A stretch of DNA of 64,000 nt, from assembly GCF_033807575.1 (NCBI RefSeq), contig NC_084728.1, forward strand, positions 4,787,451 through 4,851,450, given 5' to 3'. The position numbers were made by a program, and so were the translations under genes. A model generated the notes under the pieces. The model had not been told where the DNA came from and ran no database searches. It was given only the letters and a program-made list of their open reading frames with translations. Shown one piece after another: positions 20,725 through 31,800 of this stretch (position 1 is its first letter; each line of letters opens with the position of its first letter). Source of the stretch: Cydia pomonella. Lineage: Eukaryota > Arthropoda > Insecta > Lepidoptera > Tortricidae.

Positions 20725-21975
20725 TTTAAGGTTGAGTCCGCAATACAGTTACAGTTTACTTACATAGTGGCATTAGCACAATCGGATTAGGACCAACCTC
20801 GAAATCTCTGGAACTGTCGTGAAATTTGGTATGTATATACATTAAAGGCCCCCTTTTCATGCCCACACCATTTAACATTTGGGGACCTCGAGGAATCGCA
20901 GCCATCTTGGAAAATGTGTACCATCCAGGAGAAAATCGCGTTTTACTCTAAATCTACGTTCTTTATTCAAACATCGTTTAGGGCAACATTCAAGCTTCTT
21001 AAATTCTACACAAAATAGTTCCAGACATCTTTGCGAAAAAAATTGATTTTGCTATAAAAGTACTTGCTGAACCCAGATTTAGCGCTTATACCCTTTCAGG
21101 GGATATTCTCTTAATAGGAAACTAGGAAGAATAAAAATTCCACTTTTAACTATACATTTGTACATGATCTACTCCAATATCCATATTTTGCTTGACTTCA
21201 ACTTAACCAGAAAGTAGGGTTATGGGTATGAGTATTGATTATTCAGTACACTGTAGCTTAGGATAATAGACGGATTTTTTTAAACGACATATCGGTAGAT
21301 TCCTCTTGCCATCCACAACCTATTTTTACTTGTTCTATTAAAGAAAAATCAATACAACCGTCTTGAGTTGAGAGGATTCCGAATATTAAATCATATTTTT
21401 TCTTCTAGCGCCTTAACTATTGAGCGGATTTCAGTAAAATAGACATCAGTAAATCCACAATTAGTATAAAAGTGCTATGCAATACAAAGTTACTAAAATT
21501 AATGGATGAAAAAAGTTTAGGGCTAAATAATGTTATTGCAAAAACAGATTTTAGGTCTTAAATGGGGTTCAAAAAATAGTGACAGTAATCAAATTCTAGG
21601 ATCCCCATAACACACTCTCGGAGATCCTAGAAATTGTAGGACTCCTACAATTTCTAGTATCCCTGTTTACGTGTCTTAAAATTTAAGCTTCAGGGGCCAC
21701 TGGGATCAGACGGCATAGGAAAAAGTGTGTGACTTATTTGTTTTTTTTTAAAGAATGTAGATTTAGAGTAAAACGCGAATTTCTCCTGGATGGTACACAT
21801 TTTCTAAGATGCCTGCGATTCCTCGAGGTCCCCAAATGTTAAATGGTTTGGGCATGAAAAAGGGGCCTTTAATTTATATACATAATAAATTTCATGACTG
21901 TTACAGAGATTTCGAGGTTGGTCCTAATCCGATTATGCTACATTGTGCGTCCGCAGCAAATTCGGTTCTCCATAC
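20725..21975. mobile_element. Non-autonomous DNA element with long TIRs
   Basis: Roughly 230 bp at the left (20725-20960) return inverted at the right (21762-21975). Shared blocks include CCTCGAGGAATCGCAGCCAT, CATTTGGGGACC, GGTACACATTTTC and GGACCAACCTCGAAATCTC. The 0.8-kb centre has no open frame of note, so the element depends on a transposase from elsewhere. Confidence 0.75.
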
Positions 21976-22249
21976 AAATGTAGTTACGCTCTCATTTTAA
22001 ATCGGCTAGCTAGATTGCTCTGAAACTTTGTACTTACAATAGGATATGGTATGTCTATGCCTATAATTAATTTAAAACATAGGTAAATGTGAAATGAGAG
22101 CCAATTAAGTTCAATATTAAGAATATGTGTCGTTGTTGACTCGCCGACAACGGAATTGAGATCTATATGGGTGCCATTTCTGTGCTGTGTAGAAAATCCT
22201 GAAATTATAAAGGATTTGTCTTGGCTAGTTTTTACGTATAGGCTACGTA

Positions 22250-22735
22250 TCACCGAAACGTCACAAACACCACGAAGGTTCGGCTTATACGGGCCCTCGT
22301 TTTTCCTATATTCTTATATGCTGCGGAGACCTGGATTATCCGAAAAACAGAGGAGAAGAAGATAGACGCCCTAGAAATATGGTGCTGGAGGAAAATGCTG
22401 GGGATATCCTGGACCGAGTTTCGGGCTAATGTCTCCATCCTTAAAGAACTCCGTATCAAGCAGCGCCTTTCGACTCTCGTAAAGACCCGCATACTCAGTT
22501 TTTTCGGTCACGTCTCGAGAAGGAACAACGGCTCCATAGAGCGTCTAGTGGTGCAGGGTAGAGCAAACGGAAAAAGACCGCGCAAAAGGCCACCTATGCG
22601 ATGGACTGACCAAATCAAATCTGCCATGAAGGGACCCCTGAACGCATTTGCCAGAATGGCCCCCAACCGCGAAAAATGGCGAGAAATCGTACGGCAAGCA
22701 ACATCTGCGCCTGATGTCAGCAGTTGACCACGACG
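22250..22735 (+). mobile_element. RTE-like LINE C-terminal fragment
   Basis: The frame (22395-22727, with an upstream part reading AETWIIRKTEEKKIDALE in a shifted frame) contains the RTE-type tail. Motifs seen are WCWRKMLGISWTEFRANV, RILSFFGHVSRR and RPPMRWTDQIKSAM. It is 5'-truncated and broken by a frameshift near 22390. Confidence 0.7.
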
Positions 22736-23039
22736 CTCTGCAAAGAGTACAACGACAAAGAAGTAGAAGACGTATCATATTTGTCTAAAATTTGGTTTGT
22801 TGGTACACACACAAGGGATAGTCTCTAACTAGGTACGGGGTGCCACACTCGTCAGCACGACTGCGATATTTACCTAAAAATCTCAAATTTGTGTGCGGAC
22901 TCAGCTCCTGTTTCGCCTTAAGCCTGAATTTAACAGATTCTGACTCACAGGGGGCTTTGAGCATGCTGTTGCGTTCATTTTCAAATTTTGAAAAAATAAT
23001 CTAGCCTAACAACACAATAAATACTTGTTTTTCCGCATT
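22736..23039. other. Non-coding stretch, nothing recognised
   Basis: 3' flank of the LINE fragment, no recognisable feature. Confidence 0.4.
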
Positions 23040-23215
23040 CTTCACTATATCTCCCTGTCTCACTACTATCTGACCTTCTAACCCAGAAGGGAAAATATAC
23101 CTTATTGGGGCTACTCCATCTTCCTCATGATATTTTACTTTACTGAAAAGCAATCGGTACATGTTACAAGATGCACATTGTTAAGAGCCGGGGTTAGAAC
23201 CCACGACCATTGGTT
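23040..23215 (-). mobile_element. SINE family 2, diverged copy
   Basis: Matches the copies at 28437 and 43222 in CTGACCTTCTAACCCAGA, CATGATATTTTACTTTAC and GAGCCGGGGTTAGAACCC, but with many substitutions. Confidence 0.55.
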
Positions 23216-24124
23216 TTAAAACGAAGCTTTGTATATAATTTGTATTTTTATAATAAATCTGTTTTCTTTTTGACATTTTGTGGTATTGTATTGCTTTATG
23301 TTAATTGTCAGATATTTTTTTAATCCTGGACAATTGTCACTTGCGTCACATGTACGTTTTTATGATAGATCTACATCGACGCAACTGCATGTCATTGTCA
23401 TGGTTCTTGCGGTTTATTTTTATAACGCCAAGATCGGAATATTCGGAATCAAAGAGCATATATAATCAATACATTTTAAGAGACGGGACTTCCATACTAG
23501 CGAGTGGAATCAGTTTGTTTCGCAAATCATTACCAAAATATACGACAAAGAACTGTCAAAGACCCATAGTACCAACATAAGCGATTTAAATAGTGTAGTA
23601 CGCTACACGCTTGCGATTCTTATCGATATCGATAAAATGGGGAGGGTTGAAACATAGGCTCCTGTCTACAAATTTTGTACTCGAAATCAGGTTAGCATCG
23701 AGTCCACATTTAAGTTGTATGTTATATAGTGGATAGTTCTTAATTGGACTACTATCTGGTCGGGCTTAATGTGGACTCGAATTATTTTAATACAGTTTTT
23801 AAGTCGTGTTTTTTTTTTATTAAAGCTTTATTTTCAAAATGATGTGCACATACATGTTTGAATAAATGTAACTTTTCTATGGGAAGATGTATCAGGTCTT
23901 CGTTCCCAACAAATTTGACCCACTGCCTGCATCTGAAAACATACAGCCTTGGACAAACATGACTTTATCTACAGTTTATATTCCAAGTGTTTGCTAATGA
24001 AATGATCAACTGATTATTTCGCGCTAATATGCATCTATAAATCATGTTTTTCGGCATCCAGTTATCAACAACCCTTTATCAATGCTTTAACTTTTTATGT
24101 ATTTATATGTCTGTTAATCATGAG
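23216..24124. other. Non-coding stretch, nothing recognised
   Basis: AT-rich intergenic DNA. GTGTAGTACGC and GATATCGATA motifs occur singly, and I see no gene or element. Confidence 0.4.
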
Positions 24125-24240
24125 AACGGGTCTGGCCTTGTTGGCAGCGACCCTGCCTATGAAGCCGATGGTCCCAGGTTCAAATCCTGAAACGGGCGTT
24201 TATTAGTGTGGGACATGGGTGTTTTCTAGTACATTACGAT
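24125..24240 (+). mobile_element. SINE family 1, copy e
   Basis: Head TGGCCTTGTTGGCAGCGACC, B box GGTTCAAATCC and GGGCGTTTATTAGTGTG. It is interrupted by the following MITE, and the SINE tail resumes at about 24475-24560 (CGTTGTCTAAGTACCCACAA). Confidence 0.7.
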
Positions 24241-24470
24241 ACAAGTGCGAAAAATAGGAAATTCGAAACGAGTGGCGATAAATTAAAACACGACCGAAGG
24301 GAGTGTTTTAAATCGACACGAGTTGCGAATTACCTATTCGCACATGTATCGTACAACGTTTTACAGTACATATGGCTCTTTAAAGTTTCGACATAGTTAC
24401 ATAATGTGCTAATTTACGCACTAGTGCGGAAAAGTAGCACCATATGTACTGTAATATGTATTTATAAATT
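24236..24470. repeat. MITE inserted in SINE copy e
   Basis: Contains TACGATACAAGTGCG and GCACATGTATCGTAC as inverted ends of a fold-back, then CAGTACATATGG..CCATATGTACTG as a second inverted pair. Relatives lie at about 39060-39290 (reverse) and 46195-46335. Confidence 0.55.
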
Positions 24471-24925
24471 AGGTCTATGTAAATATATATATCGTTGTCT
24501 AAGTACCCACAACACATGCCATGCATACTTTAGTACTAAGTCAGTTTGTGTAATAATGTCCTATAATAATTCTTTATTTATCATAAAAACAGAGATTAAT
24601 TTTCTTACATTTTAGGTTAATATATTAAATAATGACTAGATAAAAAAAACATGTTAACTAATGACCATTAATGCATAAGTAATAGATAATTTATGCATTA
24701 TTAATCTTCGACGAATTAATTATGGTCATATTGCATGCAAGTTCTCAGGAAATTTTACATATTTAATTTAATTATTTACACTGATATACAAATAAAACTA
24801 CAGTTATCGATAGTTATAGTACATCCCTAGTTCACAACGAAAAATAATATAAAATATCTAATTTTCGATGTGTTTATAGCCTGCTGACCCAAAATAAGGC
24901 CAAAAGTATCGAAAGCAATACTTAC

Positions 24926-25035
24926 CAGTCTTCATCCAAGGGAAATTTCGCCATAAAATCCCTTTTTTCGTGATTTTCTCGAGTGGCTCGCTTGCCACAT
25001 ATTTCACACTTAGAAAACCGTTTTCTCGCTGGCAT
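24926..25035 (-). CDS. Possible orphan THAP-like first exon
   Basis: The minus strand opens with ATG at 25035 and reads a short basic peptide (MPARKRFSKCEICGKRATRE, then FMAKFPLDED) up to a good GTAAGT donor after base 24926. A C-x2-C pair followed by FPLD is how THAP zinc-finger domains usually begin. I found no convincing second exon with the remaining Cys, Trp and His downstream on the minus strand. It could be a real gene with a distant exon, an exon copied into a transposon, or chance. Promoter and termination are not visible. Confidence 0.3.
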
Positions 25036-26100
25036 TGTAACAAACTCGCTCTTTACTCTGATCACGGTTGACTATTTTCGATTTTTTCACTAAATAATAA
25101 AGAAATTACACGAAATACCCGAACAAAACATTGAAGCCTTCAAAACAAACAAAACAATTAGACTGACAGTTGACTTGATGTAAACTTGACAGAATAAATA
25201 GCACTGACGTTTTCTTTTTCTTCGTTGGCAATGATTTGCGAAACAAATTCCATACAAAACTTTTTTATTCCTAGTTGCGTCAGCCTGATCGGAATTTGGC
25301 AGCTAACTCCATCTTGCGTCCAGTAGAAGAATCAAAATCGTACAGAAAAAACTTCTCTCTGCCTTAGGATCCCCTTTCAAATGTCATAAATCCAAACATG
25401 GCAGCCATACCCATCGACAAAAAAGTCTACCGTTGATCTAATTTCATTTGACAGTTAACTAATACGTATTCGACACGCTTATATTTGACAACTAGAATCC
25501 TGACTAGAGCTGGGACTGCGTACCAAAAGTACGTCCTCTGTTACTCGTACCAAAAGTACGTCTAAAATACCAGTTTTACGAGTATGACCCCCAATAGGCA
25601 GTTTACGTATTTGCCGTGCTTAGGCGTCTTACAAACAAGGATTATTTATGCAAATATCGACTTATTATTTCGGTAAGGGTCGGAAATATGGTGACTTTTT
25701 GAGTGAAGGCTATGAATCTATTGTCATATTTTTGTTATATATTATTACATTATTTTTAGATACAACAGACACCCAGACGACCATCTGTTAACAAAATTTT
25801 ATTTTGCCTAAAGTAACGGTAAGAATGGAGGTACGAGGTGATAAAAGTTTCATATTTGTTTTATTTCAGAAATCAAAGTCCGTACTTTTAAATACTCGTC
25901 AAGCTAAAAGTAGTCTATTACAAATAACCTGTTCTTAAACTATTCCGGTACAACGCCCCGCCTCTAGTGTGGATATTATTCACTGACAGGTGGTGATGAT
26001 AGCAATTCGACAAGTCACAATATTTCCCACATCAAATGGAAATCAACACGAAACGTCACTTTTAGCATGTCGAATAAGGGCCCAGTACTTAACAGTCTCC
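25036..26100. other. Non-coding stretch, nothing certain
   Basis: Contains a short repeated phrase, CGTACCAAAAGTACGTC (25520-25562), twice in near-tandem. No gene was recognised. Confidence 0.4.
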
Positions 26101-26153
26101 TATTAAAGCGCACGATTGGACTAAGTTTATTCAGTTCTTAAATTTGAGTCTTG
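26101..26153 (+). promoter_or_regulatory. Core promoter of the 26154 gene
   Basis: TATTAAA at 26101 and an arthropod-type initiator TCAGT at 26131 lie 30 bp apart, followed by the first ATG about 23 bp later. The geometry fits a TATA/Inr promoter with a very short 5' UTR. Confidence 0.5.
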
Positions 26154-27503
26154 ATGTACTACACCATGCAGTTCGTGTCCGCGTTACTGCTGCTGGCAGC
26201 GTCGGCCTTCGCTTCACCGCTCAACGACAACCAGCGTTCAGAATCCAGACTCGGCGTTCCATCGCCTGCAGTTGTGTTCGTCGGCAAGCAAAATAAGGTG
26301 CTGAGGTGTCTTTACGAAGATCCTAATGAGTGCGAAGTTTTTTCTACCACTTTTACCTTTGTAAATTCCTTGTGTGTCTCCGGGGAGCATTTATACGTCG
26401 GCCTACAAAAGGGCGTGATCTTAAAGTGTAATCTATATCAAAAGGAGTCGTGTAAGAATTTTCACACGGGTGCTGGATCAGGGGTGAATGTTTTAGCTAC
26501 AGCAAATGGGTACATTTATGCAGCTCTTTATAGTGGTACCATTTTGCGGTGTGTATTGGATGAACCAGACAGCTGCCGACCCTTCCACGTACCGGGTAAT
26601 AATCTCTTTTCTTTAATTCATTATAATGAATATATCTACGCTGGCTTAGGAAATGGTACACTGGTGCGTTGTTCTTTAACATCTGAGAACAGCTGTATGC
26701 AATTGTACACCATGACCAGTAAGGTATTTAAAGGCATTATGGGCCTTTCAAGAGTTGAGAACAATATATTAGCCGTCGCTCAAAAAACACCGCATTTGTG
26801 GAAGTGCACCCAAAAACCAGATGCTACGATAGATTATTGTGAATCTGTGACTTTGAATTTGAGTGGCGTTAGAATTAGAAATATGGTATCATTCAAAGGA
26901 GTTCTATATATGGTTGAATTAGATAAAGGCATTCACATTTGCAAATGGGCAAACAATACTGAGTGCTCCAGCTATGGAAACTTCACCGGCGTTTGGAGTA
27001 TGGCATTCGCGTTCGGTGCATATTATATGCAGAGTCGCTTCCACAACGAGGATAAGACTTGCGTTTGGCAAAAGAATTTCGAGTGTCCGCCTTTCATTAC
27101 TTACTATGAAACACAAGAGAGAGCCGCCCTCGAAGTTCATGTGAAGAACGGCAAGCTATACAATTCACAAGGATTATTGGTGGACACTGAAGATGCCGAT
27201 GTCGGCGAGGGACAATCGGGACGGTTCTCCATCTTTGTTATGCGCCCTGATGGTACAATTTTGTTGTCAAATTGGCATGTAACAGAACTACTGCACACGT
27301 CGAGCCTGCTAGCTGGTCACCCGGTATCTGGTGCGGGGGAAATGGTCGTCACTGAAGGCGTGATTGAAAAGATAACCACCTGTTCTAACCATTATCGTCC
27401 CGACTTAAATTTGAACCGGCAAGTTGTCGAGTCGTTACATTCACAAGGGTATACGGGCAACATAAAATTGGAAGAGTGTAGAGCGGATCAGGGCCGGATT
27501 TAG
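26154..27503 (+). CDS. Secreted Cys-rich propeller-like protein with C-terminal HxSxLAG/AGE domain
   Basis: Single-exon frame of about 449 residues. The first ATG is 26154; the ATG at 26166 has a better context and begins an obvious signal peptide (MQFVSALLLLAASAFASP). Residues ~35-330 hold repeats of about 42 residues of the type LYVGLQKGVILKCN..SCKNF, each with a Cys pair and a hydrophobic YxGL/YAAL strand. This resembles blades of a beta-propeller. The last ~100 residues read GRFSIFVMRPDGTILLSN, then HTSSLLAGHPVSGAGEM and SNHYRPDLN. From memory this matches a domain in plant IQM proteins and many bacterial proteins (HSSFLAG, AAGE, SGHYxP). The frame ends 15 bases into an hAT-like insertion, so the native C-terminus is lost. 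Function unknown. Confidence 0.8.
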   Translation: MYYTMQFVSALLLLAASAFASPLNDNQRSESRLGVPSPAVVFVGKQNKVLRCLYEDPNECEVFSTTFTFVNSLCVSGEHLYVGLQKGVILKCNLYQKESCKNFHTGAGSGVNVLATANGYIYAALYSGTILRCVLDEPDSCRPFHVPGNNLFSLIHYNEYIYAGLGNGTLVRCSLTSENSCMQLYTMTSKVFKGIMGLSRVENNILAVAQKTPHLWKCTQKPDATIDYCESVTLNLSGVRIRNMVSFKGVLYMVELDKGIHICKWANNTECSSYGNFTGVWSMAFAFGAYYMQSRFHNEDKTCVWQKNFECPPFITYYETQERAALEVHVKNGKLYNSQGLLVDTEDADVGEGQSGRFSIFVMRPDGTILLSNWHVTELLHTSSLLAGHPVSGAGEMVVTEGVIEKITTCSNHYRPDLNLNRQVVESLHSQGYTGNIKLEECRADQGRI

Positions 27504-27645
27504 GGGAGGGCAACCGGGGCTACTGCCCCGGGCCTCCACAATAGAGAATTCGGAAAATTTAACATTTAATTTGGAAAAAATTTGGGGCCAGGGGACCTCC
27601 ACTCCTTTATTGCCCGAGGCCTCCAGACCTCTAAATCCGGCATTG
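27489..27645. mobile_element. hAT-like MITE disrupting the 3' end of the 26154 gene
   Basis: The ends are inverted repeats (CAGGGCCGGATTTAG at the left; complement of CTAAATCCGGCATTG at the right). They are flanked by 8-bp duplications matching at 7 of 8 bases (GAGCGGAT 27481-27488, GTGCGGAT 27646-27653), the hAT pattern. Past the element the host frame resumes for about 17 codons to a TGA. Confidence 0.8.
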
Positions 27646-27653
27646 GTGCGGAT

Positions 27654-28436
27654 GTTGACCAATATGATTTTGACAATGATGCAAAACAATTGGCGCAACG
27701 TAAATGAAATAGGGTTCAATTAAACGGATCGTAGCGTCATAGGTACCCTTGAATATCTCAAGGTTGCTTCCCAGAATGCTTTCAATAATTGGTAAATTTG
27801 ATTTATTTCTAAAATTCTATCTGTCTTTAGTAATGTTTTAATTTCGAATTATTGCATTTGGTTTTTAACATTAGTTTGGCATTGTTAATAAGTGAAACTT
27901 TTCAATTTCATTTTCTAATAAATATTTTAAATTTTTGTTTTATCCGTGTTTTTATTTTACCTACTATAGCTTTCCTATCAGTAAATTGCCTATGTTTTGT
28001 CAAATATATATATAATATAAGTTTTTGGCAAAAAAAAAAAAAAAACATTTTTGGTACTAACTTTTATCGCTGACTGTACTTTTCTTCCCACAAGCAACTA
28101 ATACTCATCGAGGCAATTCTAAAGAACCCAAACACAATTAGTTCGCGTTGTTTTACCACAGTGTTCCCAAGGCCTACTGCTGTCTCCATCATCAGGTCAG
28201 CTCTATGTTCTCATAATAATGCATTATCATACGATTTGCATGAAAACATATTCAAAATTTCATCTCAATCAGAAATCGGGAAGTTGGTCAAATTCAGCCA
28301 AGTTTTGACCGACACTAACTAACATATATACCTACAGACTAGCAGGGCAAGTTAAATAAAAGCTTGTAAAAAGGATTCTACTTCAAAAAAGGATATAATA
28401 AAATATTATCTTTTAAGATGCTTAAAACTAGAGACT
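27654..28436. other. 3' flank and AT-rich intergenic DNA
   Basis: The displaced C-terminal codons and 3' UTR of the 26154 gene come first, with AATAAA near 27918. A poly(A) run at about 28031-28045 follows. Nothing else was recognised. Confidence 0.4.
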
Positions 28437-28745
28437 AGTAAGAGCGTGCGACTTGCATACCGGAGGTCGCGGGTTCAAACCTGGCTCGTACCAATGAATT
28501 TTTCGAAACTTATGTACGAAATTTTATTTGATATTTACCAGTCGCTTTTCGGTGAAGGAAAACATAGTGAGGAAACCGGACTAATCCCAATAAGGCCTAG
28601 TTACCCTCTGGGTTGGAAGGTCAGATGGCAGTCGCTTTCGTAAAAACTAGTGCCTACGCCTATTCTCGGGATTAATTGCCAAGCGGACCCCCGGCTCCCA
28701 TGAGCCGTGGCAAAATGCCGGGACAAACGCGAGGAGAAAGAGGAA
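28437..28745 (+). mobile_element. SINE family 2
   Basis: The tRNA-like head is truncated at its start (TAAGAGCGTGCGACTTGC, B box GGTTCAAACCTGG). The body has AGTCGCTTTTCGGTGAAGG, CTCTGGGTTGGAAGGTCAG, and it ends GGGACAAACGCGAGGAG. It is the same family as 43222-43553 on the opposite strand. Confidence 0.75.
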
Positions 28746-28872
28746 GAGAGACAATGCTTAAACTAGCACTTATGTCATTAACTTACTCCTTAAAAGCGAA
28801 AAAAGTTTAGAGATTCCAATATATTCCGTATCAATTTATTTCAACCAATACCTCCACCAAATCGCTCAACTT

Positions 28873-31800
28873 TTAGTATTTACATCCACAACCAAGGTAA
28901 GAAGAGCCATAAGGGCTAGCACCGATATTCCCTCCAATGTAAGAACCGGAGCCAGCAATGCCTCCGATTTGTTCCGTGATGCCGACGTAGTCTCCACAGC
29001 CGTACGCCACCGGCACGGCGCCGGAGGTGGCGAACTGGCCCTCGAACGCCACCGCGCTCAAGTACGGCAGCTCGCCGGAGAGCACCACGTCTCCCGCCAG
29101 GCCCAGATCGGTGGCGACGGCAATGCCGGAGGGCGAGATCGGTCCAACACTGGAAACAGCCAGCGAGCCTCCATAATTGGGTATATCGATGGATACGCAG
29201 TTGCTCGAAATGCTTGTCGGTCGAACAGCGATCGGATTGTACCTTATCTTTTCAATTTCTTCGATTTCTTTGACGATCACTTTACCAGTGCTCTTCGGTC
29301 GAATAGGAATCTGTTTATAACTTATTTCATCGATTTCTTTGACGATCACTTTTCCGGCGTTGCAGCTAGATGGTCTAGGCAGGTAACAGCTAGCCAAGGA
29401 CTGAAATTAAAGATATGTTATCAGACATGAGTCGTACAGAAGGACCAGAAACGACAAATTATAACATTTATGTTCTTGTGGTTTCTTTTCCGAATTATAC
29501 GAATAAATGCTCAAAACTTTGGTCCAGCCCAAAACGTTTAATGTGACACATATACTCGTATTTAGGCGATGTATAACACATTAACCAAGATTGATTGAGA
29601 TTGTAACAGATTAACCAAGAGATGAAAGGCACTCATTTCTGCCAAGGAAGTTTGGCGCTCGAACGCAGCGAGAGCGCCAATAGTCCGAGACTGAAATGAT
29701 GCTTTTCGCCCGAGTTAAATACTCTACTTTTCATTTAGAATACGAGGATAGTAAAATACATGTGTTTTTTTTAAACATGACTAATTCTTATAGCATTTCT
29801 TGAGGGTACTTTCAATTAACCATTTAGGTAAAAGTATCTTTACTCGTATTTATGAAATGGAGTGTTATCAGAATGGAAATTGCATAACAAATCAATTTAA
29901 AACCAAATTTCAATGCTTTTAAATGTGTATAGGGAGCGTGCGTAAACTATAGGGGACAGCACAGGAGACATCAGATTTTTGGCCCGTGGTGTATCTAAAT
30001 ATAGTTTATGCTTCCAATGTAGCCCACACGATGGCAGAACCTACTATGCACAAGAAAACGTGTGATAACGGTAGATGGCAGCACTTGCTTTGGCGTGAAG
30101 TGTCAATGTACATGTTTATGTTTCCGATTCAGGCCACACGATGGCAGACCATCCGACGCGCACGGTCTTTATACTTATAGAGTACTAGCTGTGCCCGCGG
30201 CTCCGCCCGCGTGGAATTCGGTTTCTGTTATTAAGCGGCTATTTCGCCCCTAATTTCTCTGCCTCTCCCCTGGAGGTGGAACTTAAAGTAAAGTTGACAG
30301 ATGGATACGCTAGAGGACTATAGTCCAGATAAAATATTTTACAATTAGGAACCCCTTCAACTACACTCCAAAATCAAAAGTATTTTTCGCGCTTATTCAA
30401 ATTTTTGAGGTGATTTAAACGACAGAGTAGTAGGTGTATATCGGACAATACAGTACCATTTTTTGTATTTTTACGTGCTTGACTGTACCTATCCAAATCA
30501 TGTCCATGGCAAATATCATCCAAATCGGTCCATGAAAAGGTAAGAAATATACACATAGAAATCCATACTTCCTAACATACTTTCGCATTTAGGTGTAATA
30601 TTAGTTAGAAAATGAGAGGAAAGGAGAAGAGATATCAAAATCTTGAGGCCGAGCATTTGCATTTTATTTACAGTTACGTTTATGTATACACACCCAAATA
30701 TATACATACAATTATATCTACAGTTACATACAAATAAGTAGGTATGTAAAGTATATTTACATTGACATATAACATTGACATTTTACAATATTTCTTTGTA
30801 CACCACATTGGAAGTCTCCCTGGCGGGTATTACCACGAATAGCTGGTATAAACGCGCAAACACGCCACGTAGAGCTGCCCGTGCGAGAAGCAGCCCGTGC
30901 CCAAGTCCATGCCGGCGGCGCGCAATGTCTGCCCCTGCGACTTGTTAATGGTCATGGGCGTCATGGCAAAGCAGACGCTCAAGGATAACTGTAGGTGCTT
31001 GAAGCGGAACGGGAACTTGCTCAGGATGAGGGGCATGCGCGGGATGAACACGGCTTCTCCGGCGCCGCACCCCATCAGGATCTGCGCCTCGATGAGGTTT
31101 CGCTGCAGTTGCACTACTTTTAGCCGGGTTCCGTTGCACGTGTGCTAGGAATCCTGAAGCACTCGATGAGTTTAGGAACTCCATCGGGTATGTTGTGACG
31201 TTGCCTTCATCCAAGACAGTGTTAGAGGAATTATATACTGCATGTTCACCTTCGATTTCCGCGCATTAATTGCCGCTGCCTATTCCTTTTTTTGCGTGAG
31301 TATAGCTCTCTCACAAACCCAGGATTTCTCACGCTGCGTCACCTGTGTCAGGTCTCCGTTCCGAATGAGGTTTTCACGGACGGAAGGAACGATTCTGCAT
31401 AACGTCTCTGGTAGTCGTGGCTACGTCTGAAATCTCGATCGTCGCTAGTTTCGAGCGATCTCACAGATTGCGTACGATGTCTTTGGGATCGCAACGGAGA
31501 CTCGCGCTGGCATGCCTTTTCAGCCGAAAGCGAAGCGGTCTGCTAGAGCGCCACTGAGTCTCTTACCGTGGTCTTCCTCAGACTCCTGAGACCGTGCCCC
31601 TTGTAGCCTTAATGCGTTGCGAGACTTTCGCGAAAGATTTCATTTTTTTCGGGAAGGCATTTAAACGCGTATAAAATGCGTGTTCCAAATCGTTTGACAT
31701 TTACTCCGCAAACGTCAGAGAAAACTGTTTTTTTTTAAAGTACCCACCTTCGAGGCCATCATTGAGTGCTTAAAGAAGGCTATACGTATGAATATGGATG

